From the NCBI RefSeq assembly GCF_014205165.1, contig NZ_JACHMZ010000001.1, positions 4,136,501 through 4,200,500 on the forward strand: a stretch of DNA of 64,000 bases, in the 5' to 3' direction. The translations under genes and the position numbers were made by a program. Shown here piece by piece: positions 1 through 8,089 of the stretch. The notes beneath the pieces were generated by a model. The model did no database searches, was not told the origin of the DNA, and saw nothing but the letters and a program-made list of their open reading frames with translations. Position 1 is the first letter of the stretch; every line of letters begins with the position of its first letter. This DNA is from Micromonospora carbonacea (GTDB lineage Bacteria > Actinomycetota > Actinomycetes > Mycobacteriales > Micromonosporaceae).

Positions 1-363
1 CTGGGGGCGGCGCCGGCACTGCCCGGGGCGGCGCAGCACCACACACTCGTAGCAGGTGCCGCAGCTGGCCGCCGGGAACACCCCGATGCGGTCGCCGACG
101 GTGACCGGCCGGCCGGCGAAGTCCCGGTCCAGGCCGGGGCCGAGCGCGGCGATGGTGCCGACGATCTCGTGACCCAGCAGGACGGGGAAGGTGATGCTGG
201 GCAGGCGGCCGTGGAAGACGTGGGCGTCGGTGCCGCAGATGCCACACAGCTCGACCCGGATCACCGCCTCGCCCGGCCCCGGTGTGGGCACCGGGTACTC
301 ACGGATCTCCACCGGTCCGTCGGGGCCGGTGACGATCGCCGCGCGGGAGGTCGCCATCACCAT
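1..363 (-). CDS. Zinc-dependent alcohol dehydrogenase, N-terminal part (runs off left edge)
   Basis: Only the first 121 codons lie in the window. The translation is a GroES-like MDR alcohol dehydrogenase N-terminus: ELCGICGTDAH carries the catalytic zinc cysteine, GHE the next zinc-site residues, and CGTCYEC opens the structural zinc loop. ATG at 363 is preceded by GGAGG with an 8-nt gap; the in-frame ATG at 357 is a less likely start. These enzymes oxidise alcohols or polyols with NAD(P)+. The neighbouring FAD, aldo/keto and SDR enzymes suggest a sugar or alcohol oxidation set, but the substrate cannot be told from this fragment. The family call is firm; the specific role is unknown. Confidence 0.85.
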   Translation of the reverse strand, partial: MVMATSRAAIVTGPDGPVEIREYPVPTPGPGEAVIRVELCGICGTDAHVFHGRLPSITFPVLLGHEIVGTIAALGPGLDRDFAGRPVTVGDRIGVFPAASCGTCYECVVLRRPGQCRRRPQ

Positions 364-386
364 CGCCTGCACCTCCACCCGGTTCT

Positions 387-409
387 ACATTCTGGATTCA
401 ATAGAATGT
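387..409. promoter_or_regulatory. Inverted repeat upstream of the alcohol dehydrogenase, probable operator
   Basis: ACATTCT and AGAATGT form a perfect 7-bp inverted repeat with a 9-bp spacer. Outside it GGTTC and GAACC continue the symmetry with a one-base offset. It lies 24 bp upstream of the dehydrogenase start, in an AT-rich patch unlike its surroundings, so it most likely overlaps that promoter. The arm shape would suit a GntR- or LacI-type dimer, but no regulator of this kind is next to it. Confidence 0.55.
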
Positions 410-471
410 GGGAACCGTAACGTGCCGGCAATGAACTGTCCAGAGCTGGCGACAAGGCGATCGTGACCTGA

Positions 472-1680
472 TCTGCGGCGGGACGCCCGCGGATGGGCCT
501 GCCGATGCCGCCGATGAGCCGGCACCTCGCCTTCGCCGGCCCGCCGGGCACCGGCAAGACCACGGTGGCCCGGCTCTACGGCTCGGTCCTGGCCGAGCTC
601 GGCGTCCTGACCAAGGGGCACCTGGTCGAGGCGGCCCGGGCGGACCTGGTCGGGCAGTACATCGGGTCGACCGCGATCAAGACCACCGAGCTGGTCACCA
701 GGGCGCTGGGTGGGGCCCTGTTCGTCGACGAGGCGTACACGCTCTCCGCCGGCTCGGGCGGCTCCGGGCCCGACTTCGGGCAGGAGGCCATCGACGCGCT
801 GATGAAGATGATGGAGGACCACCGCGACGAGCTGGTCGTCATCGTCGCCGGCTACTCGGAGCTGATGGGGCGGTTCCTCGACTCCAACCCCGGCCTGGCC
901 TCCCGGTTCACCCGGACCGTCGAGTTCCCGAACTACTCGGTCGACGAGCTGGTCGCCATCACGTCGAACCTGTGCGCCAAGCACTACTACGAGCTGACCG
1001 ACGACGCCCAGGACGCCGTGACCCGCTACTTCGAGCGGGTGCCGAAGGGCCCGACGTTCGGCAACGGCCGGGTCGCCCGCAAGCTGTTCGAGGCGATGAT
1101 CAACAATCAGGCGTCCCGGCTGGCGGCCCTGCCGCCGGGCCGGGACGTCCCCCTCAACCGGCTGACCGCGGCCGACCTGGGGCCGGAGCTGGCCCTGCTC
1201 GACGAGCTGCCGATGCCGGCCGACGCCGTGCCGGACGCGGCGGCCGACCCGGCCGGCGCGGTCGACGCGACCCACGGCTGGCGGCGGATGGGCGAGCTGG
1301 TCGGCGACGGGAGCGTGCGCGACGCCGCTGCGGCCACCCTGGTGGAGCTCTGCCGGCTGCACGGCCGTCGCCGGTCGATCGGCCGGGCCGGCAACGTCGT
1401 CATCACCGGCCGCCGGGGCGACGGCCGCACCGAGTACGCCCGGCACTACGCCGCGGCGCTGTCCGAACTGGGTCTGGTGCCGACCGGCCAGGTGGTCCGG
1501 GTGTCGGTGGCCGGCGACGCGCCGGGCGGGGTGCTGGTCGTCGAGCACGTCCACGCCGAGGGCGCCGCCGAGGTGCTGGAGGCGTTGGTCGACGAGATGC
1601 GCGACCACCCGGCCGACCCGCTGGTCGTCCTGATCGGCGAGGAGGCGGTGACCGACGGGACGCCGGGGCTGGCCGACGGG
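472..1680 (+). pseudogene. AAA+ ATPase (CbbX/SpoVK type), truncated at both ends
   Basis: The frame opens in the middle of an AAA+ domain: MGLPMPPMSRHLAFAGPPGTGK holds a perfect Walker A (GPPGTGKT) only about 15 codons from the first ATG (493), with an in-frame stop at 469-471. Walker B (GGALFVDEAY), sensor and arginine-finger regions follow. A second, degenerate AAA-like segment (GRRGDGRTEYARHYA in place of Walker A) lies around 1390-1660. Family proteins carry a long region before Walker A (often a preceding helical linker and further domains), which is missing. There is no stop codon at the 3' end: the frame runs into the opposite strand of the FAD oxidoreductase gene, whose stop codon starts at 1681. 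I read this as a remnant left by deletions on both sides. Expression of a short ATPase is possible but unsupported. Confidence 0.7.
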
Positions 1681-2790
1681 TCAGAGCCGCTCGAACCGGA
1701 ACGCGGCCAGGGCGTCGTCCCGGTTCTCGCCGAGTGCCTCGGCGGCGACCAGGTCACCGGCGTGCACGCTCAGGGTCACCCCGCTGTGCGAGACGGCGAA
1801 GTGGAAGTTGGGCAGGTCGACCACGCGACCCAGCACCGGCAGGCCGTCACCGGGGATGGGGCGCTCGCCGACCCGCACGCTCTCCACGACCACGTGCCGC
1901 ATCCCCGGGTACAACGCGCGGCCGGCGGCGAGCACCCTGTCGACCGCCGGTTGCTCGACGCTGGTCCGGCCGTCGTCGTCGAGGTGCGCCGCGTCGTCGA
2001 TCTCGTGGGTGTGCAGCAGGAGCCGGCCGCCGCCGTCGGGGCGCAGGTGCACACCGGGCGCGTGGACGACGCGGGACACCGCGACCGCGGCCGGGGACGT
2101 GTAGACGAGCACGCCCCGGGTGTTGCGCATCGGCAGGGCCAGCCCCGCCAGGCCGGCGATCCGGGCGGCCCCCGGCCCCGCGCAGTTCACGACCGCGTCG
2201 GCGACGATCCTCCGCCCCGAGGCGAGGCGCACGGACCGGACCAGGCCGTCCGTCACCTCGATGCCGGTGACGGCGTCGTCGCGCACCAGCTCCGCGCCGG
2301 CGACGACCGAGGTCGAGAGCAGGTGGCCGACCAGCCGGGTCGGCTCGATCCAGCCCTCCTGCGGGAAGTAGGCGATCCCGTCGTCGGGCAGCTCGGCGGG
2401 GCTCATGTCCGGCTCCAGGCGCAGCGCCTGCGCCCGGGTGAGCCAGCGCGCCTCGTACCCGTAGTCGAGGACGCCGTCGACCTTCCGGCGCAGTTTCGCG
2501 CGCCCGGCCTCGTCGTCGGCCCATTCCAGGTTGCCGCCCTCGTGGTACCAGTCGCTCAGTGGCGCCTCGGCCGCCAGCCTGCGGTGTGCCGCCATCCCCG
2601 CGACGCTCAGGTCGTGGTACGCCCGGGGCTGCTTGCCGCAGGAGTTGGTCCAGGAGAACGTCGCGCCGGAGACGCCGGAGGCCGGCGCCGCCGCGTCGAC
2701 GACGGTGACACGGGCGCCGCGCCGGGTCAGCGCGGCGGTCACCGCCGCACCGTAGACGCCGGCGCCGATGACGACTACGTGCTCAGCCAT
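1681..2790 (-). CDS. FAD-dependent oxidoreductase, D-amino acid oxidase (DAO) superfamily
   Basis: The 369-residue protein starts MAEHVVVIGAGVYGAAV, a Rossmann GxGxxG dinucleotide site at residues 9-14 for FAD. It continues with a DAO-type fold: a substrate domain in the middle and a C-terminal GDGLPVLGRV...FHFAVSHSGVTLS segment that closes over the flavin. Members oxidise amino or secondary amine substrates (glycine, sarcosine, D-amino acids) with O2 or another acceptor. The ATG at 2790 is close to a GGAG. It is transcribed after the aldo/keto reductase and SDR genes on the same strand, with 123 bp in between. Its stop abuts the AAA+ remnant. The substrate is not predictable. Confidence 0.85.
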   Translation of the reverse strand: MAEHVVVIGAGVYGAAVTAALTRRGARVTVVDAAAPASGVSGATFSWTNSCGKQPRAYHDLSVAGMAAHRRLAAEAPLSDWYHEGGNLEWADDEAGRAKLRRKVDGVLDYGYEARWLTRAQALRLEPDMSPAELPDDGIAYFPQEGWIEPTRLVGHLLSTSVVAGAELVRDDAVTGIEVTDGLVRSVRLASGRRIVADAVVNCAGPGAARIAGLAGLALPMRNTRGVLVYTSPAAVAVSRVVHAPGVHLRPDGGGRLLLHTHEIDDAAHLDDDGRTSVEQPAVDRVLAAGRALYPGMRHVVVESVRVGERPIPGDGLPVLGRVVDLPNFHFAVSHSGVTLSVHAGDLVAAEALGENRDDALAAFRFERL

Positions 2791-2913
2791 GGTGATCGGG
2801 GCTCCGTTTCTCTCCGGGGGACGGGTCGGGTCTTCGACGGAGACGTCGACCGGGCACCTGGGTCCGGCCGGTGCTCAGCCCGGCGGGGCGCGGGCGACCG
2901 GCGACGGAGCGGG

Positions 2914-3882
2914 TCACGGGTCGACGAGTCCCTCGGCCAGCAGCTCATCCCACAGGGCTTCGGGCACCAACGCGGCGGCGAGGCGCGCGTTGCGCGCGAC
3001 CTGTTCGGCGTCGGCCGCGCCGAACAGCACGGAGACGACGGCGGGATGCCGCGCCACGAAGGCCAGGGCCGCCTGCGGCAGGCTCACCCCGTGCGCGCGG
3101 CACACCTGGGCGATCCGCACCGCCCTGGCGTACGTCGCCTCCGGCGCCGGCCCGTAGTCGTAGGTCCGGCCCGGCGGCTCGGTGGCGAGGATGCCGCTGT
3201 TGAAGACCCCGGCGGCGAGCACCCCGACCGACCGTTCCCGGCAGCGGGGCAGCAGCGTCCGCGCCGCCGACTGGTCGAGCAGGGTGTAACGGCCGGCGAG
3301 CATCACGACGTCGACGTCGGTGTCGGTGACGAACCGCTCCAGCATCCGCCACTGGTTCATGCCGACGCCGATCGCGCCCACCACACCGGCGTCGCGCAGC
3401 TCGTGCAGGGCCGGGTACGCCTCGTCGACCGCCTGCCGCCAGTGGTCGTCGGGGTCGTGGATCAGCACGACGTCCACCCGGTCGAGGCCGAGCCGGGCGA
3501 GGCTGGACTCCAGCGACCGGCGTACCCCGTCGGCGCTGAAGTCCCAGCGCCGCACGTGGTCGGCGGGCACGTCGAACCCGCCGGCGTCGTCGCGCAGGTG
3601 CGCGGTCCGCGGCGACGGCACCAGGATCCGGCCGACCTTCGTGGAGACCGTGAACTCGGCGCGGGGCCGGCCCGCCAGTGCCGCGCCGAGCCGGCGCTCC
3701 GACAGGCCCAGCCCGTAGTGCGGGGCGGTGTCGTAGTAGCGGATGCCGGCCTGCCACGCGGCCTCGACCGCCCGGCGGGCCGTGTCGTCGTCGACCGCCC
3801 GGTACAGGTTGCCGATCCCGGCCGCGCCGAACCCCACGGCGGTCACCGGGGCCGACGAGCGCCCCAGGCGGGTGGTCCTCAT
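2914..3882 (-). CDS. Aldo/keto reductase, aldose 1-dehydrogenase-like
   Basis: A 322-residue TIM-barrel aldo/keto reductase. The catalytic tetrad is visible: D and Y in YYDTAPHYGLGLSERRLG, K in STKVGR, H in VLIHDPDDH. The DTAPHYGLGLSE version of the motif is typical of D-threo-aldose (L-fucose) 1-dehydrogenase-like enzymes, which oxidise aldoses to lactones with NAD(P)+. The start ATG shares an ATGA overlap with the stop of the upstream SDR gene, so the two are translationally coupled. The combination with an SDR and a zinc alcohol dehydrogenase would fit deoxy-sugar oxidation; that is inference. Confidence 0.85.
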   Translation of the reverse strand: MRTTRLGRSSAPVTAVGFGAAGIGNLYRAVDDDTARRAVEAAWQAGIRYYDTAPHYGLGLSERRLGAALAGRPRAEFTVSTKVGRILVPSPRTAHLRDDAGGFDVPADHVRRWDFSADGVRRSLESSLARLGLDRVDVVLIHDPDDHWRQAVDEAYPALHELRDAGVVGAIGVGMNQWRMLERFVTDTDVDVVMLAGRYTLLDQSAARTLLPRCRERSVGVLAAGVFNSGILATEPPGRTYDYGPAPEATYARAVRIAQVCRAHGVSLPQAALAFVARHPAVVSVLFGAADAEQVARNARLAAALVPEALWDELLAEGLVDP

Positions 3883-4688
3883 GCCGTCTCCTCGGTGCCG
3901 GATCGGGGGTGGGCGCCCGGCGGGGAGCCGCCGGCGTCGGCCGCCCGGACGCGCAGCCCGTGCACGCCGCCGTCGACGGCGAGCATGGTCCCGGTGGTGG
4001 AGGCCGCCAGCGGGCTGGCCAGGTAGGCGATCGCGGCGGCGACCTCGTCGGCGGCGACCAGTCGACCCATGGGTTGGCGGGCCCGCAGGGCGGTGAGCTC
4101 GGCGGCCGGGTCGGCGGCGGAGTCGAGCAGCCGGCGCACCCAGGGGGTGTCGGCGGTGCCCGGGTTGACGCAGTTGACCCGGATCCCCTCCGCGACGTGG
4201 TCGGCGGCCATGGCGAGGGTCAACGCCTGCACGGCGCCCTTCGTGGCGCTGTAGAGCGCCCGCTCGGGCAGGCCCACGGTCGCCGCGATGGAACAGGTGT
4301 TGACGACGGCCGCGCAGGCGGAGGCCCGCAGGTGGGGCAGGGCCGCCCGGGTGACCCGGACGATGCCCACCACGTTGACGTCGAAGACCCGGTGCCACTC
4401 GTCGGCCGGGTTCGCCTCGACCGACCCCTGCGCGCCGACCCCGGCGTTGTTCACCAGGATGTCGATGCCGCCGAGGTGGTGGGCCGCGGCGGCGACGGCA
4501 TCGGTCACCGACGGGTCGCTCGTGACGTCGCAGCGCAGGCCGTGCAGCGGGGCCGGCAGCCCGAACGGGTCCAGGTCGAGGCACGCGACGGCCGCCCCCC
4601 GCCCGGCGAGCATGCGGGCGGTGGCCAGGCCGATGCCGGAGGCGCCGCCGGTCACCACGGCGGTCAGTCCGGTGAACTCGCCGGTCAT
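3879..4688 (-). CDS. Short-chain dehydrogenase/reductase (SDR)
   Basis: A classical 269-residue SDR: TGGASGIGLATA cofactor loop near residue 12, NNAG, catalytic Ser in CSIAA, YSATK (Tyr and Lys). The D after the second beta strand (CLDLD) favours NAD over NADP. The start chosen is ATG 4688 (MTGEFTGL), which leaves the cofactor loop at the normal distance; the frame is open further upstream but without family resemblance. It is the first gene of a minus-strand set with the aldo/keto reductase and FAD oxidoreductase. It resembles sugar-acid dehydrogenases of deoxy-sugar clusters, but substrate assignment is tentative. Confidence 0.85.
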   Translation of the reverse strand: MTGEFTGLTAVVTGGASGIGLATARMLAGRGAAVACLDLDPFGLPAPLHGLRCDVTSDPSVTDAVAAAAHHLGGIDILVNNAGVGAQGSVEANPADEWHRVFDVNVVGIVRVTRAALPHLRASACAAVVNTCSIAATVGLPERALYSATKGAVQALTLAMAADHVAEGIRVNCVNPGTADTPWVRRLLDSAADPAAELTALRARQPMGRLVAADEVAAAIAYLASPLAASTTGTMLAVDGGVHGLRVRAADAGGSPPGAHPRSGTEETA

Positions 4689-4859
4689 GACTCTCCCCAC
4701 TCGGCCGGGACGGGCGTCCGGCCGGCGTAGTCGCTCATGGTCTCCCGTCGAAGCATCGCACCGAAACCCCGGCGACGCAGTCACCACCGGCCGCCCATTT
4801 CCCATGACCCAGGGGGGTTATCGTGGTGGCGTCCTCTCCCACCAGCGACGGAGCCCCCG

Positions 4860-5864
4860 GTGTCCCTGCACAAGCTCGGCTTCCTCACGATCGGCCTCTT
4901 CGACGAGGCGGACCCCCGGGCGGGCCACGAGTCGACGCTGAGCCTCATCGAGCTCGGCGAGCAGCTCGGCTTCGACAGCGCCTGGGTGCGCCACCGCCAC
5001 CTCCAGTTCGGCATCTCCTCGCCGGTCGCCGTGCTCGCGGCGGCCTCGCAGCGCACCCGCCGCATCGAGCTCGGCACCGCGGTCACCCCGCTCGGCTGGG
5101 AGAACCCGCTGCGCCTCGCGGAGGACCTGGCCACGGTGGACGTCCTCTCCGGCGGCCGGTTGAACCCGGGGGTCAGCGTGGGCCCGCCGATGCACTACGA
5201 CCGGGTGCGGCACGCGTTGTACCCGGACACCGGCGACGCCGAGGACTTCGGCCACGCCCGGGTCCGCCGGCTGCTCGACCTCGTCCGCGGGGAGCCGGCC
5301 GGCGACGTCGACGGCGTCGAGGGGTTCGAGGCGTACTCCCGCCGCGTGCAGCCGCACTCCCCCGGCCTGATCCACCGGATGTGGTACGGCGCCGGCAGCC
5401 TCCGGTCGGCGCGCTGGGCCGGCGAGCAGGGCATGAACCTGCTGACCAGCAGCGTGGTCAAGGCCGAGGAGTCCACCGACTTCGACGACATCCAGCTCGC
5501 CCACATCCGCGCGTACCGCGCCCACCACCCGGACGGTCCCGCCGCCCGGGTGTCGCAGGGGCTGGTGGTCGTTCCCACCGACAGCGCCACCGCCGGGCAA
5601 CGCGCCCGCTACGAGGAGTACGTCCGGCGACGTCTCCCCCGGACGACGTCGCCGCAGGGGCCGCAGCGGATGGTCTACGCCCGCGACCTGATCGGGCCGG
5701 CCGAGCGGATCGCCGAGGAGCTGGCCTCCCTCGCCGCGTTCCGGGAGGTCGGCGAGGTGGCCTTCGCGCTGCCCTTCACCTTCGACCACGCCGACTACGT
5801 GCAGCTGCTCACCGACATCGCGACCCGGCTGGGCCCCCTGCTCGGCTGGCAGCCGGCGCGCTGA
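4860..5864 (+). CDS. LLM-class flavin-dependent oxidoreductase (luciferase-like)
   Basis: A 334-residue bacterial-luciferase-like TIM barrel: KLGFLTIGLFDE at the start, ELGEQLGFDSAWVRHRH, RIELGTAVTPLGWENPLRLAEDLATVDVLSGGR. The last string is the signature of F420- or FMN-dependent LLM enzymes. GTG 4860 is chosen because it places the first beta strand correctly; GGAG lies 10-11 nt upstream, and the longer open frame upstream has no family features. It is divergent from the SDR operon with about 170 bp in between, so it may share its control. Members use F420H2 or FMNH2 for monooxygenation or hydride transfer; the substrate is unknown. Confidence 0.85.
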   Translation: MSLHKLGFLTIGLFDEADPRAGHESTLSLIELGEQLGFDSAWVRHRHLQFGISSPVAVLAAASQRTRRIELGTAVTPLGWENPLRLAEDLATVDVLSGGRLNPGVSVGPPMHYDRVRHALYPDTGDAEDFGHARVRRLLDLVRGEPAGDVDGVEGFEAYSRRVQPHSPGLIHRMWYGAGSLRSARWAGEQGMNLLTSSVVKAEESTDFDDIQLAHIRAYRAHHPDGPAARVSQGLVVVPTDSATAGQRARYEEYVRRRLPRTTSPQGPQRMVYARDLIGPAERIAEELASLAAFREVGEVAFALPFTFDHADYVQLLTDIATRLGPLLGWQPAR

Positions 5865-5945
5865 TGCCGAGCCGGCCCGCCCGGCGGCTTGGTGCGGCAA
5901 CGGCGGATGGTCCGGGGCGGCCGCGGCAGTCCCGGCCATCGGCGC

Positions 5946-6896
5946 TCAACGTGTGGTGGCCGGCGGCGGTGGACGGAAGGTGTTGCGGTAGGCGTGCGGG
6001 GCCACGCCGCTCAGTCGCTTGAACTGGGTGCGGAAGTGGGCCGGTGACGCGAAGCCGGCCAGGTGCGCGATGTGGTCGATGCCGAGGTCGGTGGTCTGCA
6101 GGAGTTCCTGTGCCCGGCGCACGCGTGCGGCGGTGACCCGCTGCATGGGTGTCTGGCCGGTCTGCTCGTGAAAGCGGCGGTTGAGCGTACGCACGCTGAG
6201 CCTGGCGCGGTCCGCGAGTGTCGCCAGGGTTATCTTCTCGTGGGCGTGGGTCTCGATCCAGGCGAGGACGGTGTCGAGGCCGGCTCCGGTGGTGGGCGCG
6301 TTCGGGCGCCCGATGTACTGCGCCTGCCCGCCGTCGCGGTGCAGTGGGGCCACGGCGAGCCGGGAAGCGTCGGCGGCGACCGCGGCTCCGTGGTCGCGGC
6401 GCACCAGGTGTAGGCACATGTCGACGCCGGCGGTCGCCCCGGCCGAGGTGATGAACTGCCCGGCGTCGATGTAGAGGACCTCGGGGTTCAGGGAGACGGC
6501 CGGGAACGCGGACCGGAACTGATCGGCGGCGGCCCAGTGGGTCGTGGCTTGCCGTCCGTCGAGCAGGCCGGTCGCCGCGAGGGTGAAGGCGCCGACGCAG
6601 ATCGAGGCGATGCGGGTACCGGTGGCCGCCGCGGCCCGCAATGCGTCCAGTGCCGAGGCGGGGACTGCCGCGGCAGGGTCGTTGCGGCCGGGCACGATGA
6701 TCGTGTCGGCGTGGGAAAGAGCATCGAGGCCGTGGTCGACGGCAAGGCGTAGTGGCCCGGCGTCGATGACGGGCTCGCTACCGCAGATCTGCACCTGGTA
6801 GCCGGGTCTTCCGCTGGCCAGCCGCGCCCGGCCGAGTACTTCGATCGGCGTGGCGAGGTCGAATGCGATCGTGTCGGGCAGGGCCAGGACGAGCAC
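5946..6896 (-). CDS. GlxA-type transcriptional regulator (DJ-1/PfpI domain plus AraC HTH)
   Basis: The N-terminal half (about residues 1-190) is a DJ-1/PfpI-like domain (DLATPIEVLGRARL, TIIVPGRND, ASICVGAFTLAATGLLDG). The C-terminal half is an AraC helix-turn-helix pair (ITLATLADRARLSVRTLNRRFHEQTGQTPMQRV and a second HTH ending near AHFRTQFKRLSG). This is the GlxA/FtrA/AdpA architecture. The start is uncertain. AGGAGG at 6916-6911 is 5 nt from an ATA codon at 6905, where homologues usually begin (xHTVxVLAL); the first standard start codon is GTG 6896, used here, 14 nt from that ribosome site. It is divergent from a DJ-1 protein gene with a 9-bp inverted repeat between them, so autoregulation is likely. 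Confidence 0.85.
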   Translation of the reverse strand: MLVLALPDTIAFDLATPIEVLGRARLASGRPGYQVQICGSEPVIDAGPLRLAVDHGLDALSHADTIIVPGRNDPAAAVPASALDALRAAAATGTRIASICVGAFTLAATGLLDGRQATTHWAAADQFRSAFPAVSLNPEVLYIDAGQFITSAGATAGVDMCLHLVRRDHGAAVAADASRLAVAPLHRDGGQAQYIGRPNAPTTGAGLDTVLAWIETHAHEKITLATLADRARLSVRTLNRRFHEQTGQTPMQRVTAARVRRAQELLQTTDLGIDHIAHLAGFASPAHFRTQFKRLSGVAPHAYRNTFRPPPPATTR

Positions 6897-6935
6897 GGTG
6901 TGTATGGCGACCTCCTGGGGGCGCGGGCCGGCTCT

Positions 6936-6972
6936 GTGGCAGGAAAGAGTCGGTGGATGGCAATCCTGCCAC
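6936..6972. promoter_or_regulatory. Inverted repeat between GlxA-type regulator and DJ-1 gene (AdpA-like half-sites)
   Basis: GTGGCAGGA (6936-6944) and TCCTGCCAC (6964-6972) are perfect 9-bp inverted arms 19 bp apart. Each arm contains TGGCAGGA, close to the TGGCSNGWWY consensus known for AdpA, a regulator of the same domain family as the adjacent gene. The spacing suits two AraC monomers or a dimer on the shared divergent promoter. Confidence 0.6.
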
Positions 6973-7008
6973 TGTTCGCGGTGATCGGCGGGCCTGAGAA
7001 TCGACGGC

Positions 7009-7710
7009 ATGTTGGTGCAGATGGTGTTGTTCGACAGATTCGACCCGCTTGACGTCGTCGGGCCCTTCGAGGTCCTGGCCGCCGGAGGAGACGCCGTCGC
7101 CGGAGTCACCGCCGGGGGGCCCGCGGCCGAGGAACGCGCGGCAGCGGGTGCGCTGGACGTGGAACTCGTCACCGCGGAGGGTCCTCGGGAAGTGGTCAGC
7201 GGCACCCGCGGCCTGACGCTACGGGCGACCGCGAAGCTGCGACCCGACCGGCCGGGTTACGTCGTGGTGCCCGGTGCCAGCGGCCCCGTCAGCGGTGACC
7301 CGGATCAGGGCGTCCAGACCATCCCCGTGCTGCTGGCCCGGTTCGCCGAATCGGCGGCGGCTCCGCTGATGCGCACCGCTCTGGACAATCCTGACGTGAC
7401 TGTCGCCACCGTCTGCGGCGGTTCGCTGGCCCTGGCCATGGCCGGCCTGATCGAGGGCCGGCATGCGGTGACGCATCACCTCGGCATGGATGTGCTCGAG
7501 GCGACGGGTGTGCACGCCGTGCGAGCCCGGATCGTCGACGACGGCGACCTCATCAGCGCCGGCGGTGTCACGTCCGGCCTGGATCTTGGTCTTTACCTCC
7601 TCGAACGCGAGTTCGGCCCCCGGATCGCGCACGCGGTCGAAACCCTGTTCGAGCACGAACGGCGTGGCGTCGTGTGGCGTGCGACCGGCCGTACGCCGAT
7701 CGCGGTCTGA
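7009..7710 (+). CDS. DJ-1/PfpI family protein
   Basis: A 233-residue single-domain DJ-1/PfpI protein. MLVQMVLFDRFDPLDVVGPFEVL is the usual first strand and helix; VVVPGAS and TVCGGSLALAMAGLIEGR contain the nucleophile elbow with the conserved Cys. Family members are glyoxalase-, isonitrile hydratase- or amidase-like, or regulatory. There is no DNA-binding domain, unlike the divergent GlxA-type regulator that resembles it in its first half. It is followed after 12 bp by a small protein gene with its own ribosome site. The biochemical role is unknown. Confidence 0.8.
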   Translation: MLVQMVLFDRFDPLDVVGPFEVLAAGGDAVAGVTAGGPAAEERAAAGALDVELVTAEGPREVVSGTRGLTLRATAKLRPDRPGYVVVPGASGPVSGDPDQGVQTIPVLLARFAESAAAPLMRTALDNPDVTVATVCGGSLALAMAGLIEGRHAVTHHLGMDVLEATGVHAVRARIVDDGDLISAGGVTSGLDLGLYLLEREFGPRIAHAVETLFEHERRGVVWRATGRTPIAV

Positions 7711-7722
7711 AAGGAGATGCCC

Positions 7723-8031
7723 GTGCTGCCCATTCTCGGTTCCTGGGACGTCAGCCTGAAGACCCCGATCGGCACGCTGCGCGCGACGTACGTCTTCACC
7801 GAGGCCGACGGCGTGATCACCGGCACCGCGTCCACCACGTCCGAGACCGTGCCGCTCAGCACCGTCGTCTGCGACGGCAGCCGCGTCACCTGGCAGCAGT
7901 CCGTGACCCGCCCCATGCGCCTCAACCTCGACTTCGACGTCGTCGTCGACGATCAGACCCTCTCCGGCCACTCCCGCGCCGGACGCCTGCCCCGGACCGC
8001 GGTCACCGGCATCCGGCGCCCCACGGGATAG
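7723..8031 (+). CDS. Small hypothetical protein, probably a beta-barrel
   Basis: A 102-residue protein of alternating short beta strands (GSWDVSLKTPIGTLRATYVFTEADGVITGTAS...). The GSW start and T-rich strands look like a calycin-type or lipocalin-like barrel. No catalytic motif is recognised. GTG 7723 is the start: AAGGAG at 7711-7716 is 6 nt upstream, whereas the in-frame ATG 7717 touches that ribosome site and cannot be used normally. It begins 12 bp after the DJ-1 gene and is almost certainly cotranscribed with it. Function unknown. Confidence 0.7.
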   Translation: MLPILGSWDVSLKTPIGTLRATYVFTEADGVITGTASTTSETVPLSTVVCDGSRVTWQQSVTRPMRLNLDFDVVVDDQTLSGHSRAGRLPRTAVTGIRRPTG

Positions 8032-8089
8032 GTCCCGATAGTTCCGCCACCGCCGACGCGGCTACCCCTGGCCAACCGCCCTTGCCGCA

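Noticed and set aside
1690..4026. Continuation of the AAA+ reading frame for another 2.3 kb
   Set aside because: It is antisense to the FAD oxidoreductase and aldo/keto reductase genes, has no family motifs and only reflects rare stop codons at high GC.
6905..7010. GlxA-type regulator starting at ATG 7010
   Set aside because: It would overlap the divergent DJ-1 start codon, add 38 residues unlike the family, and ignore the AGGAGG site downstream.
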